Assembly (NCBI GenBank): GCA_016868105.1
Contig: VGIA01000015.1
Location: 1-35,577, forward strand
DNA from: Betaproteobacteria bacterium
Lineage (GTDB): Bacteria > Pseudomonadota > Gammaproteobacteria > Burkholderiales > SG8-39
Direction: 5' to 3'
DNA: 35,577 nt
The position numbers and the translations under genes were made by a program. How positions within the stretch are numbered: the stretch's first letter is position 1; each line of letters starts with the position of its first letter. The notes below the pieces were generated by a model that made no database searches, had not been told where the DNA came from, and saw only the letters and a program-made list of their open reading frames with translations. Shown here piece after piece: positions 18,371 to 28,406 of the stretch.

Positions 18371-19356
18371 TCGCCTCGCACCCCGGTTTCACGGATCACC
18401 CTGCCCCAGGCGGCGTGCCCGTCGCGGATCATCGCGGCGAACTGCTCCGGCGTGCCGCCGATCGGGAACATGCGCGCGGACCTCAGCGCGGCGGCGACCT
18501 TGTCGTCCCTGAGCGCCTTCAGGGTGTCGCCGTTGATGCGCGCGATCGCCTCCTTCGGCGTGCCGGCCGGCACCAGCAAGCCGTACCAGGACGGCTGGCT
18601 CTTCGCGTCGAAGCCCTCGACGCCCTGCGCCGCGAGGCTGCGCACGCCGGGCAGCACGTCGACGCTGTCGGCCAGGTAGACCGCGAGCGCCTTCAACTTG
18701 CCCGCCTTCACGTGCGGCACCGTCACGGTGACCGGCGTGAACATCACCTGGGTCTCGCCCGCGAGCACGCTGCGCACCGCGTCGGCGTTGCCCTTGTAAG
18801 GCACGTGCGTCATCTGCGCGCCGGTGCGCCTGGCGAAGTACTCCGCAGTCAGGTGGCCGGGAGAGGCCATGCCGGCGGAGGCGTAGTTCAGCCTGCCCGG
18901 ATTCGCTTTTGCGTAGGCGACCAGCTCCGCGACGCTGCCCGCCTGCACCGACGGATGCGCGATCAGCACCGAGTCGAACGACGCCAGCGCGACCACCGGC
19001 GCGAGATCCTTCAGCGGGTCGTAGGCAAGCCTGGCGTACAGATGGGGATTGCTGGTGACGATGCTGTAGACGGTGAGCAGGATCGTGTGCCCGTCCGGCG
19101 CCGCGCGCGCGACCTCGGCGGCGCCGATGCCGCCCGCCGCGCCGGGCCTGTTCTCGACGATGACCGGGACGCCGAACGAAGCGCCGAGCTGCTCGGACAG
19201 GGTGCGGCCGAGAACGTCAAGCGGGCCGCCCGGCGGGAACGGGTTGACCAGCCTGACGGTTTTCGACGGGAACTGCTGCGCCGGGGCGGACCCCGGCCAG
19301 CCGCTCGCCAGCAGGGCAAGGAATGGGCCGAGTGACAGCAGCGCGCGCAGTTTCAT
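18367..19356 (-). CDS. tripartite tricarboxylate transporter receptor (Bug/TctC family)
   Basis: MKLRALLSLGPFLALLASGWPGSAPAQQFPSKTVRLVNPFPPGGPLDVLGRTL...VIVENRPGAAGGIGAAEVA; 4-bp overlap with the sulfatase. Confidence 0.9.
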   Translation of the reverse strand: MKLRALLSLGPFLALLASGWPGSAPAQQFPSKTVRLVNPFPPGGPLDVLGRTLSEQLGASFGVPVIVENRPGAAGGIGAAEVARAAPDGHTILLTVYSIVTSNPHLYARLAYDPLKDLAPVVALASFDSVLIAHPSVQAGSVAELVAYAKANPGRLNYASAGMASPGHLTAEYFARRTGAQMTHVPYKGNADAVRSVLAGETQVMFTPVTVTVPHVKAGKLKALAVYLADSVDVLPGVRSLAAQGVEGFDAKSQPSWYGLLVPAGTPKEAIARINGDTLKALRDDKVAAALRSARMFPIGGTPEQFAAMIRDGHAAWGRVIRETGVRGE

Positions 19357-19436
19357 GGGGCCTCCCGATGTCGCCGCGAAGCGCGGCCGGTTGCGGACGA
19401 TCGCCCCGAGGATACCGCAGGGCGGGCCTATTGGGC

Positions 19437-21061
19437 TCAGAGGCCCAGCCCGTGCCGTTCCTTCGCCGCAAGGGCGGTAGGATAGCCCGCATCCGCCAGC
19501 CGCAGAACGCCAAGACCGGTATCGCAGTCGAGAACGCGCTGCAGGCGGACCGCCGCGCCCTCGGTGCCCTCGGCGACGAGCGTGACGCCAGCGCTCTGCC
19601 CGTAATCGCACAGCTGGTGAATGGTGACGAGGTCAGCGCCCGCCGCTCCGTTGAGCAACGCGTTCAGGATCGGCCAGTCCGCGATCGCGTCCGATCCGTC
19701 CTTCATGTTCTCGGTCTCGCGGTAGGGCATGGCCGCCGACGCCGCGTCCAGGTGGTCGCGCGAGAAGGCGATCGGCCCGCTCAGCTCGCCCTTGGCGACC
19801 ATCGCGTTGACCAGCAGGGCGAGCCGGCTGCGCTCGCCGTGCCCAAGCCAGCCGATGCGCGCCGGCAAGCCCTGGAACTTGACCAGCTCCCGCGCCTTGC
19901 GGATCCAGGCGCAGACCTGTTCATTGCCGGGGAACTCACGCAGGATCAGGTCGTCGATGGCATGGATGTCGGCGGCATTGCCGGTGATCGCCATCCAGCG
20001 GAACGGCCCTATGCCTTCGCAGAAATACGGCCGGATGAACAGGTCGACGAACGAAGGCACCTCGAAGGCGCCCCTGGCCCCTCCGCCCACGGTGGCGCGG
20101 TTGCGCAGGTTGTTGCCGTACTCGAACACCACCGAGCCGCGGCGCTGGAACTCGGCCATCGCCTCGATGTGGATACGCATCGCTTCGTACACCAGCGGCT
20201 TCACGCTTTCCGGTTCGTTAGCCCACAGGCGCCGCGTCTCCTCCAGCGGCAGCGAGGCCGGGATGTACCCGCCCACCGGCTCGGTCGAAGTCTGGTCGGT
20301 GACCACGTCCGGGGTCAGCCTGCGCTTCAGCAACTCGGGCAGCACGTCTGCGCAATTGCCGACCAGGCCGACCGAGACCGGTTCTGCCTTGTCCCTCGCC
20401 GAGAGCACCAGCTTGAGCGCGGCATCGAGATCCCGCGCCATGTGCTGGCAGTAGCCGGTATCGATCCGGCGCTGGATCTTCGCCGCGTCGGCTTCCACCA
20501 CCAGCGTCGCGGCGCCGGCCATGTAGCCGGCCAGCGGCTGCGCGCCGCCCATGCCGCCGCAACCGCCGGTCACGAGCCAACGGCCGTTCAGCGTGCCGCC
20601 AAAATGCTTGCGCGCGCACGCCATGAAAGTCTCGTAGGTGCCCTGCACGATGCCCTGGCTGCCGATGTACTGCCAGGCGCCGGCGGTGAACCCCGGAACG
20701 ATCGTCAGTCCCTTGCGGGAGAACTCCTCCACCCGGTCATCGCTCGACCAGGCGGGAACCAGGTTGCCGTTGGCCATCACCACCAGCGGCCCGTCGCCGC
20801 GCGTGGTGAAGATGCCGATCGGCTTGCCCGACTGCATCACCAGCGTCTGCCCGACTTCGAGGCGCTTGAGCGCATCGACGATGCGTTCGTAGGCGTCCCA
20901 GTCGCGCGCCGCCTTGGCCACCGACATGTACACCACCAGCGCATCCGGGTTCTCGGCGTTCTCGAGGTTGTTCTCCAGCAGGCGAAGGATCGCTTCCTGC
21001 CTCCAGCCCTTGCAACGCAGTTCACTGCCGCGCTGGGCCTTCACCGGCCTTGGTCCTGCCG

Positions 21062-21065
<4 letters not shown>
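19437..21065 (-). CDS. urocanate hydratase-like paralogue with altered active-site motifs
   Basis: Full-length HutU homology ([57 protein letters not shown]) but [10 protein letters not shown] in place of [10 protein letters not shown] and no HHGGGVGMG motif. Confidence 0.88.
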
Positions 21066-21767
<702 letters not shown>

Positions 21768-21775
<8 letters not shown>

Positions 21776-22517
21776 GGGCGGCCTGCACGCCGAGATAGGC
21801 ATCGCGCACGTCCTTGCGCGCCATGACTTCGCGCGGCTCGCCTTCGGCGAGGATCGCGCCGTTGTGCAGCACGAGCAGGCGGCCCGCGATGCGCGTCACT
21901 TCGCCCAGGTTGTGCTCGACCAGCACGATGGTCGTGCCCTCGGCATTGAGCTGCACGATGAGGTCTGCGAAACGCGCCGCCTCGGTGTAGTTCAGGCCGG
22001 CCAGCGGTTCGTCGAGCATCAGCAGGCGCGGCTCGAGGGCCAGCGCGCGCGCCACCTGCATGCGCTTCAGGTAACCCAGCGGCACGCTGTGGGCCGGCTT
22101 GTCGGCGGCATCCGCAATGCCAAGCCGCTCGAGCAGCGCGAGCGCCCGCTGGCGCGCCGGCCAGACCTCCACGCTCGCCAGCGCGCGCCAAGGCCGGCGC
22201 GTCACCTCGCTCGCCGCGGCAACCATGACGTTCTCCAGCAGGGTCATTTCCCGGAACGGCCGCACGATCTGGTGCGTGAGCACGAATCCGAGCTGGGCGC
22301 GGCGGTGGATGGGCACGCGGGTCACATCCTTGCCTTCGAAGCGCACGCTGCCCGCCTCCGGCGCCAGCACCCCGGTGAGCAGGCGCAGGAGCGTCGTCTT
22401 CCCGGCGCCGTTGGGGCCGATCAGCCCCGCTAGTTCGCCTCGCTCGACGCGCAGGTTCACGCCGTTGACGGCCCGAACGCCGCCGAACGCAATGCCGAGG
22501 CCGACGCCTTCGAGCAT
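21768..22517 (-). CDS. branched-chain amino acid-type ABC transporter ATPase (LivG-like)
   Basis: LIGPNGAGKTTLLRLLTG, LGYLKRMQVARALALEPRLLMLDEPLAGLN; start inside the longer listed ORF. Confidence 0.9.
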
Positions 22518-22519
22518 GC

Positions 22520-23359
22520 TCAGGCGAGCCTGCGTCCGGTGACGCGATGCACCAGTCCGGCCAGCCCCTCGGGGCTGAAGCGCATCACCAGCAGCAGCAA
22601 TCCGCCATAGACCAGCAGCTTGTAGTCGTTGATGAAGCGAAACATCTCCGGCATCAGCGTGAGCAGCACCGCCCCGGCGACCACCCCCAGCGTGGAGCCG
22701 ATGCCGCCCACCACGACCATCGCCAGGATGGTCACCGACTGCACGAAATTGAACGCGTCCGGCACCACCAGCTGGGTCATGTGCGCGTAGATGCCGCCGG
22801 CGAGTCCCGCCGCCGCGGTGCCGATGAAGAACGCCGCGATCTTGTATCCCGACACGTCGACGCCGATGCTGCGCGCCGCATCCTCGTCCTGGGCGACGGC
22901 GCCGAACGCCCGGCCCATCCAGCTGCGCCGCACGTGCAGGCTGAGCAGCAGCACCGCCACCGCGCCGCCGATGGCCAACGCCGCGTAGCCCCATTTGTCG
23001 AGCGGCGACGGAATCTTGGCGATGCCCATCTCGGCGCCCAGCCAGGCCTGCTTGCGCACCGCGCCGAGGAACAGGAAACCGACGCCCATGGTCACGATGG
23101 CAAGGAAATCCTCGCGCACGCGCAGCGCGGCGAATCCGGTGACGATGCCGAAACCCCCCGCCACCAGCATGCCGACCGCCACCGAGACCCCCATCGGCAG
23201 TCCCGCCACGGAGCACAGCGCGGCAGCGTAGGCGCCAAGCCCGTAGAACGCGGCATGGCCGAGGCTCACCTGACCGCAGAACCCGCTGATCAGGTTGAGG
23301 CTGAGCGCGAGGATCACGTTGAGGCCGGCGAAGGTGGCGACCGAAAGGTAGTAGTCCAT
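22520..23359 (-). CDS. branched-chain amino acid-type ABC transporter permease (LivM-like)
   Basis: LNLISGFCGQVSLGHAAFYGLGAYAAA and MVVVGGIGSTLGVVAGA. Confidence 0.92.
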   Translation of the reverse strand: MDYYLSVATFAGLNVILALSLNLISGFCGQVSLGHAAFYGLGAYAAALCSVAGLPMGVSVAVGMLVAGGFGIVTGFAALRVREDFLAIVTMGVGFLFLGAVRKQAWLGAEMGIAKIPSPLDKWGYAALAIGGAVAVLLLSLHVRRSWMGRAFGAVAQDEDAARSIGVDVSGYKIAAFFIGTAAAGLAGGIYAHMTQLVVPDAFNFVQSVTILAMVVVGGIGSTLGVVAGAVLLTLMPEMFRFINDYKLLVYGGLLLLVMRFSPEGLAGLVHRVTGRRLA

Positions 23360-23362
23360 GCC

Positions 23363-24229
23363 TCAGCGCGCCTTGCCGAGCAGGCCCTGGGGCCGGATCA
23401 TCAGCACCAGGATCAGGAACAGGAACGCGATGGCGTCCCGGTCCAACAGCTTGCCCAGATACACGGTGCCGAAGCTCTCCACGACGCCCAACAGCAGGCT
23501 CGCCAGCAACGTGCCCGGCACGTTGCCCAGCCCGCCCAGCACGATGATCGCCAGTCCCTTGTAGCTGATCACGCTGCCCATCCCCGGTTCGACGAGGTTG
23601 TTGAGCAGGCCGACCAGCACGCCGGCGACCCCGGCGAGCACCGAGGCGATGAAGAAGCTCGTATGCCGCACGCCCGAGACGCCGACGCCGAAACTCTCGG
23701 CGATCGACGGATCGGAAACCGTGGCCCTCCAGGCCACCCCTGCGCGGGTGCGGGTGGCGAACAGCGCAAACAGCGACAGCAGCACCACTGCCGCAACCGC
23801 GATCCAGACCTGCACCAGGTTCAGGCTCAGGCCGCCAAAACCCACCGCGGTCGTGAACCAGGTGTTCTTGGCGAACGACAACCCGTAGGGTCCGAAGAGC
23901 AGCCGGAAGCCGTCTTCCATCGCGATCAGCAGGCCGATCGAGGCCACCAGCGCCACGAACGGGGGCTTGTCGAGGATCGGCCGGTAGATGAACCGGTAGA
24001 CCAGTGGCCCCAGCAGGCCGGCGGCCAGCGCGGCCGCGACGAACGCGCCGGCCAGGCTGCCGGTGTGGTTGGCCACCAGCAGCCCGACATACGCGCCGAG
24101 CGTGAACACCGTCGCCTGCGCCACGTGCAGGATGCGCAGCAGGCCATACACCAGCGTCAGCCCGAGCGCCATCATGGCGTAGGTACAGCCCCACACCAGC
24201 CCGACCAGCAGCAGTTCGAGGTAGAACAC
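23363..24229 (-). CDS. branched-chain amino acid-type ABC transporter permease (LivH-like)
   Basis: MALGLTLVYGLLRILHVAQATVFTLGAYVG and LAIIVLGGLGNVPGTLLASLLLG. Confidence 0.92.
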   Translation of the reverse strand: MFYLELLLVGLVWGCTYAMMALGLTLVYGLLRILHVAQATVFTLGAYVGLLVANHTGSLAGAFVAAALAAGLLGPLVYRFIYRPILDKPPFVALVASIGLLIAMEDGFRLLFGPYGLSFAKNTWFTTAVGFGGLSLNLVQVWIAVAAVVLLSLFALFATRTRAGVAWRATVSDPSIAESFGVGVSGVRHTSFFIASVLAGVAGVLVGLLNNLVEPGMGSVISYKGLAIIVLGGLGNVPGTLLASLLLGVVESFGTVYLGKLLDRDAIAFLFLILVLMIRPQGLLGKAR

Positions 24230-24250
24230 GGCGGCTGACCGGGCTTGCCT

Positions 24251-25402
24251 TTACTTGGTCGGGGGCGCGAGCAGCACCGGATCGTCGATGGTGGCGAAGT
24301 GACGGAACTTTCCGCCCCTGATCACCTGGATCTGCGCCGCCTTGTAGACCTCGCCGAGCTCGTTGAACGAAATGCGCCCGGTGGCCACCTCGAAGTCCTT
24401 CAGGCCGGAGATCGCGGCGCGGATCCTGGCGCCATCATCGACGCCGCCCCTGCGCAGGCCTTCGGCGACCACGTACAGGGCGGTATGCGTGCTGGCCGCC
24501 ACCATGTCCGCCGGAACCTTGAACTTGGTCTCGAAGTCCGCGATGAACCGGCGCATCGGCGCTGCGCTGCTGTCGCGGTCGAGCGACGTGGTGATCATCA
24601 CGCCCTCCGCAGCGTCCTTGGCGATGGCGATGAAGTTGTGGGTGTCGAAGCCCTCGGTGCCGATGATCGGCACCGTGACCCCGCCGGCGCGCAACTGCGC
24701 CACCAGCGGCCCGCCGTTGAAGAAGTATCCGGAAACGTACAGCGCCTCGGGGTCGTCCTTCTTCACGCTGGCGACGATCGAGCCGAACTGCCGGTCGCCC
24801 ATCGCATAGGTGTGCTCTGCGGCGATCTGGATGCCGAACCTGCCCGCCACCTCCTTGAATCCTGCCGACAGCGCCTGGCCGAAGTCGTTGTTCAGCGTGA
24901 CCAGGGTCACTTTCTTCTTCTTCAGGTTGTCGCCGATCAGCTTGGCCGCGGCGCGCCCCTGCACCTCACCCATGAAGGAGGTGCGGAAGACGTAGTTCCC
25001 GGCGCGCGTGATGTCGGGGTGGATGGCGTAGGCCGATACGTAAGGCACCTTCGCCTGGTGGAACACGCCGGCGGCGGCACGCGTCGGACCCGAGTAACTG
25101 CCCGAGACCACCACCCTGAGGCCGTCGCCGATGAACTTGTTGGCCAGGGGCAGCGCCTGGTCGGGCCGCGCCTGGTCGTCCTGGATCACCAGTTCCAGCC
25201 GGCGTCCGTTGACGCCGCCCGCAGCGTTGATCTGCTCGACGGCGAGCTCGGCGCCCTGCACCGCGGACTTGCCATCCGCCGCGGCAAAGCCGGTCAGCGG
25301 CGCGTGAAAGCCGATGCGGATGTTCTGGGCGGCCGCGGGTGCGGCGAACGCCGCTGCGACCAAGGCAGTGAAGATCAGTCTGCTGCTGGACTTGATGGAC
25401 AT
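24251..25402 (-). CDS. branched-chain amino acid-type ABC transporter substrate-binding protein
   Basis: Signal peptide MSIKSSSRLIFTALVAAAFAAPAAAQ then IRIGFHAPLTGFAAADGKSAVQGAELAVEQINAAGGVNGRRLELVIQDD. Confidence 0.93.
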   Translation of the reverse strand: MSIKSSSRLIFTALVAAAFAAPAAAQNIRIGFHAPLTGFAAADGKSAVQGAELAVEQINAAGGVNGRRLELVIQDDQARPDQALPLANKFIGDGLRVVVSGSYSGPTRAAAGVFHQAKVPYVSAYAIHPDITRAGNYVFRTSFMGEVQGRAAAKLIGDNLKKKKVTLVTLNNDFGQALSAGFKEVAGRFGIQIAAEHTYAMGDRQFGSIVASVKKDDPEALYVSGYFFNGGPLVAQLRAGGVTVPIIGTEGFDTHNFIAIAKDAAEGVMITTSLDRDSSAAPMRRFIADFETKFKVPADMVAASTHTALYVVAEGLRRGGVDDGARIRAAISGLKDFEVATGRISFNELGEVYKAAQIQVIRGGKFRHFATIDDPVLLAPPTK

Positions 25403-25429
25403 TGCGAGTCTCCTTCAGGGTTGGTCGGA

Positions 25430-26731
25430 TCAGGACGCCAGGCGTCCGTGTTGCACCTTGATGCTGCCGTTGGCGATCACCGTGTCGGCAAGATTGACGC
25501 CGAACCGGTTGATCACCATGCCGTGGTTGGCGACGTTCCAGATGACGAGGTCGGCGCGCTTTCCTGCCTCGATGCTACCGCGATCATGCGACAAGTCCAG
25601 CGCGCGTGCCGCATTCAGCGTGCACATGTTCCAGATTTCCGCGTAGCCGAGGCGGAACAAGCGCGCCGCGAGCGCCATCACCATCTGCATCGACGGCGTC
25701 GGGCAGCTGCCGGGGTTGTAGTCGGTCGACAGGGCGGCCACCACGCCCGCCTCGAGCGCCCGGCGCACCACCATCGGCAGGAACGGTTTCTCCGCCCCCT
25801 CCAGCGCCGAGCCGGCGAAACGCGGCGTCATTTCGCACAAGTGCAGGGTCACCCCCGGCAGGAACGTCGCCACCGTGCCAGCCTCGGCCATGGCGCGAAA
25901 CCCCTCGTCCGTCGTGTAATCCAGATGGTCCGCGCCCGAGGCCGAGAGCGCGGCCGCGGCGAGGCCGCCGCGGGCGTCGCCGTGCTGGTCGGCGTGCAGG
26001 CGGACCTTCATGCCAAGCGCGCGCGCCGCGTTGCCGACCCGCAGGCATTCGTCGTAGGTGAAACACAGGGGGTCGCAGGATACGTCGCAGTACTTCGCAA
26101 GCCCGCTTGCCGCCTGCAACGACGCCACCGCGGCATCGATGTATTCCTTGCGACGGTCGTCGTAGCCTTCGGGCAGCACGTGCAGCGGCAGGAACGTCGG
26201 GACCACGTCGACCGCATGGCGCAGGCCCGCGGTCAGCCGCAGCAGACGCAGTTCGCCCTCGCGGTCCAGCGCGTAGCCTGTCTTCGCCTCCAGCGTGGTG
26301 GTGCCATGCAGCAGCATGGTGTCGAGGTCGCTCATCGCCTGCTTCACCAGTGCCGCGTCCGAGGTCTGGCGGGTCCTCGACACCGTGAAGCGGATTCCGC
26401 CGTCGAGTCGCCGCGCCGGGGCGCGCTGGGTGACCTTCGCCTCGTACTCTTCGTGCCGCGTCCCGCCGAACAGAAGGTGGGAGTGAGGATCGACGAAACC
26501 GGGCGTCACCAGGCGCCCGGTTGCATCCAGCACCGTCGGCGCGCTCCAGGACTTCGCCACCTCTGCGCTCGAGCCCAGGGCAAGGATGCGGCCGCCGCCG
26601 ACCGCGACAGCGCCGTCGGCGATGATGTCCGTTTGCCGCAGCGCCTCGCCCCGCAGGCCTTCGGCCGGACCGCGGCAGGTCAGCAATTCCCCGGCCTGCA
26701 CGATCAGCAGGTCGGCATTGTGCTTTGCCAT
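25430..26731 (-). CDS. imidazolonepropionase-like amidohydrolase (HutI family, divergent)
   Basis: TPGFVDPHSHLLFGGTRHEEYE, GGIRFTVSRTRQTSD, TTTLEAKTGYALDREGELRLLR, HADQHGDARGG, STDYNPGSCPTPSMQ. Confidence 0.82.
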   Translation of the reverse strand: MAKHNADLLIVQAGELLTCRGPAEGLRGEALRQTDIIADGAVAVGGGRILALGSSAEVAKSWSAPTVLDATGRLVTPGFVDPHSHLLFGGTRHEEYEAKVTQRAPARRLDGGIRFTVSRTRQTSDAALVKQAMSDLDTMLLHGTTTLEAKTGYALDREGELRLLRLTAGLRHAVDVVPTFLPLHVLPEGYDDRRKEYIDAAVASLQAASGLAKYCDVSCDPLCFTYDECLRVGNAARALGMKVRLHADQHGDARGGLAAAALSASGADHLDYTTDEGFRAMAEAGTVATFLPGVTLHLCEMTPRFAGSALEGAEKPFLPMVVRRALEAGVVAALSTDYNPGSCPTPSMQMVMALAARLFRLGYAEIWNMCTLNAARALDLSHDRGSIEAGKRADLVIWNVANHGMVINRFGVNLADTVIANGSIKVQHGRLAS

Positions 26732-26764
26732 AGAGTGGCATACTATTCCATTCTATGGCAAAGC
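26722..26764. promoter_or_regulatory. 43-bp near-perfect palindrome covering both divergent start codons; putative IclR operator with bidirectional leaderless promoter
   Basis: GCTTTGCCATAGA (26722-26734) pairs exactly with TCTATGGCAAAGC (26752-26764); inner TGGCATACTATTCCA (26736-26750) is also near-symmetric. Confidence 0.65.
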
Positions 26765-27468
26765 GGCAAGGCGCCCCCCGCAAGCCTGCCCGTGCCGCGG
26801 AGCCCGGCCCGGTGCGCGCGGTGCAGCGGGCGTTTGACCTGCTGGCGCACCTTGGCGATGGCCAGCCCGCGCCTACGCTGTCGGCGCTGGCGCGCAGCAG
26901 CGGCCTTGCGGTGAGCACCGTGGCGCGCCTGCTCGCCGCGCTGGAGCACGCAGGCTTCGTCCACCGCGTTGGCGCGGGCTACGAACCGGGAACGCGCCTG
27001 GTGCAGATGGGACTGTCGGCGCTCAGACGGCTCGACGTGTTCGACCTTGCCGAACCGCACCTGCGGCGCCTCTGCGCCGCGAGCGGCGAGACGGCCAACC
27101 TGGCGACGCGGGCCGACGCCGAGCATGCGATCTACCTGCGTCAGGTGGTCAGCCCAAAGAGCATTCACCACGCCAGCTGGCTGGGCCGCATGCTTCCCGT
27201 GGCCCGGACGGCGGTCGGGCAGGCGCTTGCCGGCAACGTGAATGCCACCGGCTACATCGCGAGAAAGAACACGCTGGAACCCGACGTGACCGCGATCGCG
27301 GCTCCGATCCGGGGCGCGGCAGGCGAAATCGCCGCGGCGCTCAGCATCACCGGCCCCTCGTATCGCATCAGCGAGGCCGACATCCGGCGCTACGGCGCGC
27401 TGGTCGCGGAGGAAGCACGCCTTGCCTCCGAGGTGCTCGGCGCGCGCCTGCGCGCGGTGCAGCAATGA
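26755..27468 (+). CDS. IclR family transcriptional regulator
   Basis: HTH region VRAVQRAFDLLAHLGDGQPAPTLSALARSSGLAVSTVARLLAALEHAGFVHRVG with IclR effector domain. Confidence 0.92.
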   Translation: MAKRQGAPRKPARAAEPGPVRAVQRAFDLLAHLGDGQPAPTLSALARSSGLAVSTVARLLAALEHAGFVHRVGAGYEPGTRLVQMGLSALRRLDVFDLAEPHLRRLCAASGETANLATRADAEHAIYLRQVVSPKSIHHASWLGRMLPVARTAVGQALAGNVNATGYIARKNTLEPDVTAIAAPIRGAAGEIAAALSITGPSYRISEADIRRYGALVAEEARLASEVLGARLRAVQQ

Positions 27469-28406
27469 AGCCCCTCGCTTTGCCGCCCGCAGGATCGAGC
27501 GTGGGGTTTCTTGCCTCCCCTTTCGTGCCGATCGAATCGCTAGCTGCAGACTTCGCCGTCCTGGGCATCGCGCACGGCGTGCCCTACCACGTGCGCAATC
27601 TCGCCGCCAGCGTGGCCGACGCGCCGCGTGCCGTGCGCGAACGCTCGGCGCGCTTTGGCCGCATGGCGACCCATCACGACTTCGACCTTGGCCGCGCGCT
27701 CGCGGACCCTGCGCCACCGCGGCTCGCCGACTGCGGCGACGTGCCCTGCGACCTGCGCGACCTGCCGGGCAGCGCCGCGCGCGCCACCCGCGCGGTTCGC
27801 GCCATCCTCGAGGCCGGCGCGATGCCGATCGTGCTGGGGGGCGACGACTCCATCACCGCGATCGCGCTGGGCGCCTTCGAAGGCCGCGGGCCCCTGCACG
27901 TGCTGCAGATCGACGCCCACCTCGACTACCGGGACGAGGTCGACGGCGTGCGCGACGGCTACTCCAGTCCCATGCGGCGAGCCGCGGAAATGCCCTGGGT
28001 CGAGCGCATCGTCCATTGCGGCACCCGCGGCGTCGGCAGCGCCCGCCCGGCCGACCTGCGGGACACCTTGGCGCGCGGCAACGCGATCGTGACGGCGAGC
28101 GAGGTGCGGCGGCACGGCATCGAGCGCGTGCTCGCGGAATTCCCGGAGGGTGGGCGGTACTACATCGCCTTCGACTGCGACGGCGTCGATCCGTCGGTCA
28201 TGCCGGGCACCAGCGCGCCGCTGCCCGGGGGGCTGTGCTATGACGACACCCGCGATCTGCTCACCGGGCTCGCGCGCCGCGGCAGCCTGGCTGGCATCAG
28301 CTTCGCGGAGCATTACCCCTCGCTCGACGTGAACGGCATCACCGCCCTCGCCATCGTGCGCCTCATCGTCAACCTCATCGCCATTGTCGGGAAACCACAA
28401 CCATGA
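27465..28406 (+). CDS. arginase/agmatinase/formiminoglutamase family hydrolase
   Basis: VLGGDDSIT, QIDAHLDYRDE, AFDCDGVDPSVMPGTSAP; ATGA overlap with iclR. Confidence 0.85.
   Translation: MKPLALPPAGSSVGFLASPFVPIESLAADFAVLGIAHGVPYHVRNLAASVADAPRAVRERSARFGRMATHHDFDLGRALADPAPPRLADCGDVPCDLRDLPGSAARATRAVRAILEAGAMPIVLGGDDSITAIALGAFEGRGPLHVLQIDAHLDYRDEVDGVRDGYSSPMRRAAEMPWVERIVHCGTRGVGSARPADLRDTLARGNAIVTASEVRRHGIERVLAEFPEGGRYYIAFDCDGVDPSVMPGTSAPLPGGLCYDDTRDLLTGLARRGSLAGISFAEHYPSLDVNGITALAIVRLIVNLIAIVGKPQP

Noticed and set aside
16964-18679. 571-aa plus-strand ORF opposite the sulfatase
   Set aside because: Shadow ORF; sulfatase on the minus strand has full motif support.
24245-26914. 889-aa plus-strand ORF opposite the SBP and HutI-like genes
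   Set aside because: Spans two well-supported minus-strand genes and their junction; shadow coding.
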